Below, one piece after another: positions 31,781 through 40,549 of a DNA stretch of 40,549 nucleotides. The translations under genes and the position numbers were made by a program. The notes under the pieces were generated by a model. That model did not search any database. It was not told the origin of the DNA and worked only from the letters and a program-made list of their open reading frames with translations. Origin of the DNA: Lactifluus volemus (taxonomy: Eukaryota > Basidiomycota > Agaricomycetes > Russulales > Russulaceae); the NCBI GenBank assembly GCA_022376515.1, contig WTXI01000317.1, forward strand, positions 1 through 40,549, written 5' to 3'. The stretch's first letter is position 1; each line of letters begins with the position of its first letter.

Positions 31781-32428
31781 ATGTTATCAGTCCCAGCGCC
31801 GACACCGCCACCACTTCCACCACCTGTTCGCACGATGCTTGTCTCGAGGTTGAGCCCGATGAACAATGGAAGGGTGATTTGCGCAAGCGAATCGAGCAGA
31901 GCCTTCGCGGCATGGTAGAAGACGCCCAGAAAACGCGTGACGCCATCCTCAATTCCCAACCCCCTGATAGCAGCCGTGACCGTGCTCTACACGAGTATGA
32001 GATCAGTATGAATACTTTTCGGAAGATGGCCCAGGATGAGTTCAATCGCCAGCTGCGCTTGGAGATATCCGAGCGTAAATGGGCTCTCGATATCGTCGAC
32101 TCAAACTCACCAGATGTCGCTCGCAGCAGCAGTGGATCCTCGACAACATCCAAAAGACCGAGGATGAACGCACATTTGTCGACAACCCTCACAACGCCCG
32201 TCCTCAGCAAGACGGAGATAGTGAGCATGACTCCGAAGGGTTTGAAGACGATTCCGAAGGGTTTGGAGATGCTGGATCAGACGGCGAGGACGGCGAATCG
32301 GGCGAGTTGAGGGAAAGCGATGAGGAAGAGGAGGATGAAGGGAAGAAGAGGACTCTAAACCTCGACAGTCACGTTCGCCATACCGTCCGAACGCCCCTCT
32401 GACCAACACCCTCCATTCAAAGTCTCCT
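31781..32428 (+). other. Coding-like 5' extension of the coiled-coil gene in three frames
   Basis: An ATG at 31781 opens MLSVPAPTPPPLPPPVRT. The coding sense then moves to another frame (VEPDEQWKGDLRKRIEQSL, then NTFRKMAQDEFNRQLRLEIS and RKWALDIVDSNSPDVAR), at about 32127 to a second (QQQWILDNIQKTEDERTF and a D/E-rich tail), and at about 32340 to a third (KPRQSRSPYRPNAPLTN) that joins the 32429 frame. Each step is equivalent to one missing base. No intron of normal length explains them. Confidence 0.5.
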
Positions 32429-35398
32429 ATGTCTCGAAGAAATCCGCCTTCACGCCAGCGACAACAATCGAATAGCCAACGCGAACTTGCTGAGGACAAC
32501 GACGAAGAGGATGTAGATGACTCGCACGGGCATTCTTCACTCCGGGGTGGCAGTCAATCGTACGTCACTGGGGCTCCACATCGGCGTCCAAGTGGCTCTC
32601 ACGCTCCCTCCTGGCGCACACCTCCTCGCTCAGTAGAGCCTTCCGGCATCTCTCGTACCTTTGCCCACGCCAATGGGCAGTTATATGGCACAAGCCCCGT
32701 CCCGTTTCCCCGGCGCGGTAGTGTCAACAGTAATGGCTCAACCTCCAGTGGCGCAGGCCTTCATCGCGCGGGGTCGATAAACTCTGACCAATACCGCAGC
32801 AGTAGCGTTGCCCCACACACTCCCAGCACAGAACGCCCTCCCGCACATAATCGCGAGCGCATGGTGGCAAATATCCCCTCTCGCGAGCGACAAACCTCCG
32901 CCTCGGCCAGCCCACATGACAAACCCAGCCCACCGAGCCACTCGATCGTATCTCCACGAGCGATCCCTGGCGTACGCCCTCCTTCGCTCGATGACGCGAT
33001 GCGCTTCCCGATGTCCGCAAGCCCCAGCTCGCGAGCCATCTATGGCATGCAGCGTTCGCCTGAGGACATGCGGCAGGGCATCGCAATCCCGCGCGGACAC
33101 GCAAGTCCCGATGAGGTTCCGCGGGTTGCCTCATGGGGCTCGAGCCTTCACTCGCGCCGTTCCCTCACCGACTTCAGCAACGCGCACGTACGGCATAATA
33201 GCAAGGGTGATTCGAGGTTGTCACCGGTCGGTGGTGAATACTCGGACGAATCCGACTTTGTCGGGCACCTAGATGATCGCCAGAGTATGCACAGCGTACG
33301 TAGCTTGCGAAGCATGCGCAGTATGCGGAGCGTGGACCTTGAAAATATGTTGAATGAGGCGCGTCGCAAGGAGGAGGACGCGAACCGCAAAGACGAAGAG
33401 GCGAACAAAAAGGAGGAGGAGGCACGTCGTCTTGAGGAGAAGGCACGACAATCTTTGGAGGAAGCCGCTCGTCTCGAGAAAGAGGCGCGTCAGGTGGAAG
33501 CTTCTGCCAAGACACGAGAGGCGATCGCACAGTCGAGGGAGGCCGAGGCCAAGCATAAGGAGGCGGAAGCCAAGAAACGCGAGGCTGACGCACAGAAGCG
33601 GGAGGTTGAAGCTCAGCGCAAGGAGGAGGAGGTGCGACGTAGGGAGCATGAAGCCAAGAGAAAGGAGGAAGATGCTCGGAGAAAGGAGGAAGATGCTCGG
33701 CGAAAGGAAGAAGAAGCACAAAGACGAGAGCAGGACGCACGCCAACGGGAGCAAGACGCTAGACGGAGAGAAGAGGACGCGCGGCGGCAGGAACTGGCCG
33801 CCCGTCGCTTCGAGGAAGAAGCAAGGGAGAGAGAGAGAGAGACCAGGCGCAGAGAAGAGGCTTATGAGCAGACGAGGCAGGAGATTGAGCAGAAGAGGCG
33901 GGAGATTGAGCAAAGGGAGAAAGATGTCAAGAAACGGGAGGAAGAGCTTCTACGCAAGGAAGTGGCAGCCGGTTCGGTCCAAGAGGCAGCACGGCAAACT
34001 GAAGAGCAGGCCGCATCTCCAACTGCAGAGACCACCCGTCAAGCCGAGGAGGCCACTTATGCAGATGAAGCTAGTCGCGTTGCGGATGAGCTCGTTTGTC
34101 AGGCCACAGAGACCGAGAGTGCCAGCGCCAGCGCCGGACAAGATAAGCAATCAAAGGGTCGAAAGGGATCCAAGGCGAAGCGGCAGAAGGAGAAGGAGAA
34201 GGCACTCGAGGAGCAACGCCAGAGAGAACTGGAGCAGCAGCAGCACCTCGAGGAACGGCGCCTTGAAGAGGAGAGACAGCGCGAAGAAGAGGAAATGCTC
34301 AGACTGAAACGAGAGGAACAAATCCGTCTCGACGAGGAACTGAGTCGACAAGAACAGGAACGCCTCGATCGTGAAGCTGTCTTCGAACAAGAACGTCTTC
34401 AACGGGAAGCCCAGGAAAGAGAGGCGAACCGAATTCGGGAGGAGCAACAGCGGGCTGTCGAGGAGGAGCGGCTGAGACACTATGAAGAGCAGCGACGCAA
34501 GGTCTCCGACCGCCAGCGCGACGAGTTGCATCGTCAGCAGCAGCAGCAACAGCAGCAACTTTACGAAGAAAAAGAAAGACAACGCGCTAAGGAAGAACGA
34601 GAAAGGGAGTTTCAACGACGGGAGGCACAGTACTACCAGCGCACGGTGGAACGCGAGCGCCAGAATAGCATGGGCGCATCCGACGCCTGGTCTGCGCACG
34701 CGCACCGCCCCAACCCTCCCGTTGGATCCACCAGCGATCGAAGCAGTTTCAGTTCCTCCACTGGTTCGACGTTTTCAAGTCGCCCAACTTCGATATCTAG
34801 TTCTCATACAACTAGCTCCTCCTTCACGTCCTCATCAACCCCCCTCTCCTCTACGCCGAGGCCTTCGCCAACGACAGCCAGACCAGCCGCTCCTGGGACA
34901 TCTCCTCATGCGACCAGAATCGATGAAGCAGAGTGGGCGCGGCGTGCGGAAGAGCGCGCTAGGCAACAGCAGGAGCAGTTCAAACGGGAGCAGGAGCGGA
35001 TGGAGAGTGAACGACAGGCCAAGAGCGCAAAGATGCTGTCTCGAGAAGAGATAATCAGATTGTTCGAGGCCCACGAGAATAAGTGGAGACAGCTCAAGGA
35101 TTGCGACAACCTTGGGTGGAATAGCTTTGCGTGGCCCGTGTTCAAACGTCCGTCCGAGCCGGAGGAGATGACCGCATCAGCGATAGGCGCATATGTACTG
35201 TCCAGATATGCGGCTGATGCTTCCTCGAAGAGCTCCAAGGATCGGATCAAGGATCATATAAAGCGGTGGCACCCTGACAAATTTGAGACACGGATCCTCC
35301 CTAGGGTGGTCGAAGAGGAACGCGAAAGGGTGAAGGCGGGTGCGGGGTTTGTTGTGCGGGGATTAAACGAGCTGTTGAGCAGAAACTATGACGACTAA
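32429..35398 (+). CDS. Long coiled-coil protein with NFKBIL1-like J-type C-terminus
   Basis: A single open frame of 989 residues from ATG 32429. Residues ~1-280 are Ser/Pro/Arg-rich and probably disordered. Residues ~290-780 are an almost uninterrupted charged coiled coil of KEEEARR/REQDARR units with a polyglutamine stretch (near 34530-34560). A Ser/Thr-rich linker follows. The last ~115 residues are globular: LSREEIIRLFEAHENKWRQL, then HIKRWHPDKFETRILPRV with the HPD of J-domains, and VRGLNELLSRNYDD. The WHPDKF-plus-helix end resembles human NFKBIL1. J-type tails engage Hsp70 when the rest of the domain is present, but only part is visible here. The true start may be upstream (31781), but that stretch is frame-broken. 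Function unknown. Confidence 0.8.
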   Translation: MSRRNPPSRQRQQSNSQRELAEDNDEEDVDDSHGHSSLRGGSQSYVTGAPHRRPSGSHAPSWRTPPRSVEPSGISRTFAHANGQLYGTSPVPFPRRGSVNSNGSTSSGAGLHRAGSINSDQYRSSSVAPHTPSTERPPAHNRERMVANIPSRERQTSASASPHDKPSPPSHSIVSPRAIPGVRPPSLDDAMRFPMSASPSSRAIYGMQRSPEDMRQGIAIPRGHASPDEVPRVASWGSSLHSRRSLTDFSNAHVRHNSKGDSRLSPVGGEYSDESDFVGHLDDRQSMHSVRSLRSMRSMRSVDLENMLNEARRKEEDANRKDEEANKKEEEARRLEEKARQSLEEAARLEKEARQVEASAKTREAIAQSREAEAKHKEAEAKKREADAQKREVEAQRKEEEVRRREHEAKRKEEDARRKEEDARRKEEEAQRREQDARQREQDARRREEDARRQELAARRFEEEARERERETRRREEAYEQTRQEIEQKRREIEQREKDVKKREEELLRKEVAAGSVQEAARQTEEQAASPTAETTRQAEEATYADEASRVADELVCQATETESASASAGQDKQSKGRKGSKAKRQKEKEKALEEQRQRELEQQQHLEERRLEEERQREEEEMLRLKREEQIRLDEELSRQEQERLDREAVFEQERLQREAQEREANRIREEQQRAVEEERLRHYEEQRRKVSDRQRDELHRQQQQQQQQLYEEKERQRAKEEREREFQRREAQYYQRTVERERQNSMGASDAWSAHAHRPNPPVGSTSDRSSFSSSTGSTFSSRPTSISSSHTTSSSFTSSSTPLSSTPRPSPTTARPAAPGTSPHATRIDEAEWARRAEERARQQQEQFKREQERMESERQAKSAKMLSREEIIRLFEAHENKWRQLKDCDNLGWNSFAWPVFKRPSEPEEMTASAIGAYVLSRYAADASSKSSKDRIKDHIKRWHPDKFETRILPRVVEEERERVKAGAGFVVRGLNELLSRNYDD

Positions 35399-36753
35399 CA
35401 GGAGTGAGTACAATTACCTGCGCATGTGGAATGTGGACAATAATGGTTTCTGCAGCTATATGCGCAATCTTTCATCAAACAATTACTAAATGTACTTATA
35501 CCCCCCCACTCACCATGCATATGTACGACTACCATCTTTCCTGTTAACAATATTACCGAGTGTTGTCGTTGTGGCGACCTGTATGACTAGGTACTGTGTT
35601 GTGTAATTGATCATGGGAGTAGAGAGTAGATGAGGCGTAGCTACTTTGTACCACACAAAAATCAATTATCGGATTTGTTGTATGACCGCCTCCTTCACTC
35701 CTACATTTGACATCTTGTAGTCTCTCTCTTGTTGGTATTCATGTCAATGAACATAAACCCTCCGTGCTCGGCGCACGTGCGTTTATTGGCGTTTTACAGT
35801 TCCCTGGCTTTCTTTCCCCCCGCCTGTCTACATTTTCCTCGGAACGACACTCAGGCCGTACCCCTCGCCAATGTAGCATTAGCGCTCACAGAAAAAGGGG
35901 AATTGTCATCAACGTGATGATTACGAACTACAGGGTAATGCAGTGTGTAAAAAAAAAGGTCAGGTTTGTGAGATTGCCCTGTGTCAACCACCCCCGCATA
36001 TTGATTGTTCGCTTTCAAGACGAGAGGTCATCTAGGCATGCTGGCAAAAATTTGTCAACTTGAAGTGCCGGAAGGGTCGTCTCGGAATTCCTCCCTCGAA
36101 CCAGGGGCCTCCCCGCCCCCCAGGGGGTGGAAAAAGTCATAATCGGGTCAACCGTTTTGCGCCCTGCGACATGGCTGTGTTTATCCGTGCGATAATTCTC
36201 AGTTCCTTTCTGTTCTTCCCATGACCTGAGGGACCCCCCCCCCCCGTGTCCCTCGCAAAAAAATCAATTTCTTATCTGCATACTCGTCTCCAGGCTCGGA
36301 GTGGTGCCACCGAACCTACGACCACGGCTATTGGGCCGAAAGTGGACTGTCTATTCTCCAAGGACTTGGGGCTGCAGAAAGACATTGAATAGTCTACAGG
36401 GGATAACTAGGTGGTACTACCAACCGCGGTAATTAGAACTGACGATAACACATGACTCGGAGACTACCTGTTCTCGAAGGATTTGTTAGGCTTCTGACGG
36501 CGTAGAAAGGTTATCGGAAAGACCACGGTCCAGAGGCGAATTTCAAGAGTGTGCCAGCAGTGCCTGAGCCACTACTACCAAGTTCACACCGTCCTCGTCG
36601 CTCTGCACCTTTCGTTGTTCGGATGAATATTTGATCAGGATATTACGTTTTTTTTTTGTTATGTTTTCCAAACGAACAGTGATCGGAATACACGGGGCTC
36701 AACAATGACCAGTTGGTGCATTTTTCTAGCTGTCACAACCAGAGTGATCACCT
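35399..36753. other. Intergenic region
   Basis: No supported gene. It includes a long poly-C run (about 36233-36246) and a CCCCCCAGGGGG short palindrome near 36115-36126. The rest shows nothing recognisable. Confidence 0.5.
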
Positions 36754-37435
36754 TCAGTTTGCCTAGCGAACCACTATTTCCACGGTATCCTCCCGGTAAA
36801 GTAACAAGTTTGATCAAGCTTACGTTATCAACCCAGTCTTCAGCGCGAACTTCCTGTGGATTTCCTCCCAATTCCAAAATGCGTTGGCTACTATATCAAT
36901 GTTTTGTGTGAAACATCCTTTTTTTTTCACAGTGTACGGTATCCATCTCAGTAAATCCGGGCACAACCTACCCATCGGAATAAAGTTCAATTCGCCGTGC
37001 TTGTTGATTTGTCGTCTAACCCCGACCCCTGACCGCCAGGGCATTTCCGCAGGTGGGGTGTGAGAATGGTAATATTGCTGATCCGCCCTCATGCGAAAGT
37101 TATCGGCGGCTATAGGGACGTCGAAAACGGGTACAAACCCGAAGTGTTGATCAACCTTCGAGGCTACGACAGGGCTAAATAAGGTACCTGTAGGGCTGCT
37201 GCTGTACTCTTCCTTTGTGTACAGTACAATTTGTTTCCTCGGGCCATCATCCGGCACTTGCCGTTGCGGTGAGTGGCGATCCCGTGCTAGACGCGGTATC
37301 TGTAATAAGAGGAATACCGGTCAGTGTTTTTTTTTTCTCTTTTTATTTATGATTCCCTTCGCGCGCCGCAAGCGAAAAAAAAGTTACATTCACTCCGAGG
37401 TCGTAGACTTGCTCTTGTCCCTCGACGGTCCTCAT
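36754..37435 (-). CDS. Small unrecognised protein, four-exon model
   Basis: Splicing on the minus strand gives exons 37435-37388, 37299-36938, 36890-36824 and 36762-36754, all in phase, for 161 residues. The start is MRTVEGQEQVYDLGVN. The body includes RKQIVLYTKEEYSS, FGFVPVFDVPIAADNFRMRA, VRRQINKHGELNFIP and DLLRW. Removing the A-rich intron 36891-36937 restores IPSQRILELGGNPQEVRAED, which looks more protein-like than the unspliced reading. Intron ends are GTAACT-CAG, GTACAC-TAG and GTAAGC-TAG. The 3' end is uncertain: without the last intron the frame runs on to 36659. I do not recognise the family. Confidence 0.45.
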
Positions 37436-39289
37436 TTTGCTTTTGGGTTACTTTCGCCCCTGAATCTTGCATGCCGGACAAAAATTGCTCCCGAGATTTA
37501 TGGTAACGTCAACCCATCTGCCTGGTGACCGCCTACTATACCGTACTAGCATCCTATTGGGAACTCCGAGCTTGAGATTTGTGCCTGATGCTATCACTGG
37601 ATTTTGACCCTGCCGTCGATACGCAGACAAGTACATAAACAAAGTTGAGGGTTGTGCCTTGGGACAGACAGATCATCAAAAGGTGACACTATCCATCATC
37701 ATGTCTGGTGGATCGCTACAGGAGAAAACGTCAGACATGTCCGGGAATTCGCGACATAATGTCACCGAGTCGGACCGTAGCACTAACTTACCATTGCACA
37801 CCTTCGAGCGGAAAAAAAAAACTTGAAGAGTGTTGGCAGGTTGGGATGGGGAGACTGGCCCTGCAGCGGGGACTTACTTACTGGATCATTACGGGATGTG
37901 ATCTCTCTACAGGCTGAAGCTGAAGGCCCTGGGGGGTGAACGGAAAGCTCGTTGAAAGCCGGTTTTTGACAAGCGCCAAGCCAAACTCGCGTGTTGCCGA
38001 AAACTCACCCAACCAATTTGTTTTTAGCTTTCGGTTCTTTTTCCTTTTTGTTACAGTTACTGTAAACTGTAATCTCCAGCGCGCCGCGCGCCTCGATGTG
38101 TTTTTTTGCGCCTCCCAACCGCGAAATGTGAGCGCTGGCTGGTCGAGAGGCGCAAAAAAAAAAGGAATATGAATTAATTACCTTCTCGTGAAGAGCTCCA
38201 CTGATTGCAACAGTACGAACTGATATCACAGAGTACCCGAAACATAGTAACGTCTTGACCCACATCCACCCACGGCGCGATTTATGTCAGGGTCATCGCG
38301 CTTTTTCTCCCTCCGCTCATATGTACTATTTCGTGGAATATAGCTGAGGACCCCGCTCTTATATCAGCATTCAGCTTGGGGGGCCGACTCAAAGCGCTGG
38401 CTGATGCTGTAGCAGCGGCAAGTCCCCCAACTGCCCAAGCTAGACTAAGGAGAGGTGTTCGTTCCTGTCGTTTATCCGAATACGTTATACGATATCGGAA
38501 GCTTGCGGCTCCACGTGTTGCTTCGATGCATATGTAATCGCCCTCCGACGTCGCGGTGAAAACGCGATTCGGCGTGTGATTGGCAGGAAGGGGGGTGTGT
38601 TTGCACGGCGTCCACGAAGAATCGCGGGGATGGCTCGCGAAGCGCGCTGACAACGAATGGTCCGTGCACGACAGGCCGCGCCATACGGTATTTGCCAGTT
38701 GTGACCCTACAGTTACAAACTATGAGCACAGGACGTGGAGATAAATGGGTTTTTTAATCCAAGTCAATGATGGGGGTCCACTCCAGATTCCCCCTACGTA
38801 TCTCCGGATGTTGATAGCTTAAATGCAAATGCAATAAAGGTGTTGATGCTCGTCAAAGGAGTAAGAGTGGGCGATCACCTGTTCCGCAACATCCGATTGG
38901 CTGGCTTTTTGGTCTCATGCAGTATTTCATCTACCCCTGCGAGTACTTGCTTCGTAAGCACAATTCAGTGCTACAATTCGGGAGACGGGAAGGCATTTGA
39001 TTCTGAAGTAGATTGGAAAATTGCAGCATAAAGACGGTGGGCAGAGGAATTCCATTAACGGCATCTTATCAAGAACCGAGAGACAAGAAAGTATGACTGG
39101 ATTCTAACTAGAGTCACGCCCTCGAAGGCTTGGTCCCTCCTCAGTAGTTGCTGCCGAACTCTGCGGTCCTCAACAAAAGAGAGAGAGGACGATTGCACGC
39201 GTCGTGCAAAATATGATCTGTGTCCTGATTATCATCACGGAGATTGTACAGTGGGCATCGATGAGAAGGACTGCGGCGTTGGGGTCCTA
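37436..39289. other. Gene-poor stretch with a hairpin
   Basis: No gene I can support. A minus-strand open frame at 38653-38282 (no ATG start) is hydrophobic in the middle (SLAWAVGGLAAATASASALS), but no exon can be joined to it. Another at 37642-37448 is short. A strong inverted repeat at 38101-38163 and a palindrome at 38051-38072 are described separately. Confidence 0.4.
38051..38163. repeat. Palindrome and hairpin cluster
   Basis: TTACAGTT-ACTGTA-AACTGTAA (38051-38072) has 8-bp perfect arms. It is followed by GCGCGCCGCGCGC and then by TTTTTTTGCGCCTC (38101-38114), whose exact reverse complement GAGGCGCAAAAAAA lies at 38147-38160, with a 32-nt loop. The cluster could be a transposon end or a transcribed hairpin. 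Confidence 0.7.
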
Positions 39290-40191
39290 TCAGCGTGACC
39301 AGGCATTCTCAGTTCGTGATCGTCGATTAGTGAATTCGGGGCATGTCAGGTGTGCATACGATGAACAGCAATGAGTAGACCGATGGACCTTCAGCGTGCG
39401 GCGAGAGCGTGACATCAAGCATGGCTGGGCCAGAAAAATGCTCACATGCATGCAAGGCATGCTATCACTTTCTAACTCGGCAGGGCGAATGGACTCGGTC
39501 CTACTGGGAGCCCAGAGCACAGGACTGGCCAGAAGGGGAGATGTAATCGAGACAGGTTCTCGACGGCATTCCATGCCACGCTGGACTCGGCATCTGACGG
39601 GGCGATCTGCACAATCTGCAACAGGCTGTGGCGCGGAGATCGCGATGATGAGGGAGAAGCACGGGCCCGCACATGCTGGGGGTTGACATCTGACGCATGT
39701 GAAAAGCACTTGCAGAGGCGGCGAAGCGGTGAGAAAGGGAACAGATGCATAGACGGCAATCGGCGGAAGAGGGAAGGATCCAGAATTCGGCAGTGCAGAA
39801 TACAATGGAATTGTACGAGGTAGAAGAGATGCAAACTGGGGCACCGGAGCGCTCGAAACGACCTCCCGGAGCAGATGATAGTACGTATCCTTCGAATGGG
39901 TACATACAGGGCAGAGCTGAGGCTGTGGGACGGCGGTCCACGAGACCGTCTTCGCTGTTCCATTTCTTCGTTGAGCCTTGCGGATCCCGTAATCTTTGAC
40001 GTGACACGAGCTTGTTGTTGTACTTGTATATACACCTGATTCGCCAGGGCACCCATCGTCGTACGCTGTACAACCGCATTGAGGACGCCATCAATCTAGC
40101 CATGGGTACAAGGCACATTACCCAAGTCCGGATCTGGAGGAGTCTCGACTTGATCATCGGTATGCAAGTAGACGTCGTCGTGATGTGTCAT
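39290..40191 (-). CDS. Possible two-exon gene, unrecognised
   Basis: ATG at 40191 (MTHHDDVYLHTDDQVETPPD), exon 40191-40122, a 56-nt intron 40121-40066 with GTAATG...TACAG, and exon 40065-39290 keep one frame for 281 residues. The protein is Ser/Pro/Cys/Arg-rich, with CPVC and CVRCQPPACAGPC pairs and no recognisable domain. Two other long frames overlap on the same strand, so composition alone could produce this. Low confidence. Confidence 0.3.
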
Positions 40192-40549
40192 GAGGACTAA
40201 GCTTCAATGCCAGGATGATAGTCGCTCCGAGAGCTCGTCAATCGCTGGGATGGGAGTTGAGTACTGTATCATGATCCAGCCCAAGCGCCAGCTCGCAGGA
40301 AGATGTCTTGCCAAGAGTATGGGTCTGCCGGGGCTTCTCCACTTTCTGACCCGGAAAGCTCACATGAAAGCTGCTTTCCGATTATAGCACAAGGGTACGC
40401 ATAAGAGGTAGTTGAGGAGTGACGTCAGCCAGAACGTGGTCTAGTTTCTCCCATGGGCATCAACGGCTGGACAGCCATCCTCGGGGTGCGCCGCGTCGGC
40501 AGTCGCACTTAGTCGGAGATGACATCAGCTTTCCGAAGAGGGAGCGTGG
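40192..40549. other. Right edge, no recognisable gene
   Basis: About 360 bp to the end of the window. No exon, RNA gene or repeat that I can support. Confidence 0.4.

Noticed and set aside
33174..33913. Long minus-strand frames opposite the coiled-coil gene
   Set aside because: They mirror the GAG/GAA-rich coiled-coil coding sequence and translate to Leu/Pro/Ser-rich low complexity; shadows of the real gene.
39472..40157. Two further overlapping minus-strand frames (194 and 218 codons)
   Set aside because: They overlap the spliced model at 39290-40191 in other frames, lack motifs and have biased Ser/Arg/Cys composition.

Overview
This window is nuclear DNA from a filamentous fungus, almost certainly a basidiomycete of the Agaricomycetes. 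The genes are compact and interrupted by many short introns of about 45-75 nt with GT-AG ends. The best reconstructed proteins (Bre1 with its RING finger, mitochondrial uS9, TFIIH subunit Tfb1/p62, an SLC35F6-like transporter) read as fungal orthologues. The F-box and NACHT-ankyrin sequences are of the kind that expands in mushroom-forming fungi.

Layout. 1-7756 is a dense housekeeping block: the 3' part of BRE1 (+), MRPS9 (-), TFB1 (+) and an SLC35F6-type membrane transporter (+). MRPS9 and TFB1 diverge from only 83 bp. Splicing each of these four genes by eye gives one unbroken frame, which validates the exon coordinates given here.

7757-21196 is accessory, fast-evolving sequence. A predicted F-box / NACHT / ankyrin-repeat gene comes first. 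It is followed by a rearranged, partly inverted pseudo-copy of TFB1, two six-exon paralogues of an unrecognised family with conserved intron positions, a MITE-like element, and broken relics of a LETM1-like gene, an F-box gene and a SKI3-like TPR gene.

21197-28933 is a full-length but frame-broken Ty3/Gypsy chromovirus with two LTRs. A 12-nt primer-binding site abuts the 5' LTR and is exactly complementary to the sequence expected at the 5' end of its transcript, as in self-priming Tf1/sushi elements. It also carries extra reading frames outside gag-pol. A pyrimidine-rich minisatellite follows.

29111-40549 is gene-poor. It holds one long coiled-coil gene with an NFKBIL1-like J-type C-terminus (32429-35398), whose upstream coding-like stretch lies in three successive frames. 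Two small minus-strand gene models were rebuilt by splicing (36754-37435 and 39290-40191). The rest has no gene I can support.

The housekeeping genes act separately: histone H2B ubiquitination, the mitochondrial small ribosomal subunit, TFIIH in transcription and repair, and membrane transport. The accessory block records duplication, rearrangement and decay. Everything is read by eye; no database search or alignment program was run.
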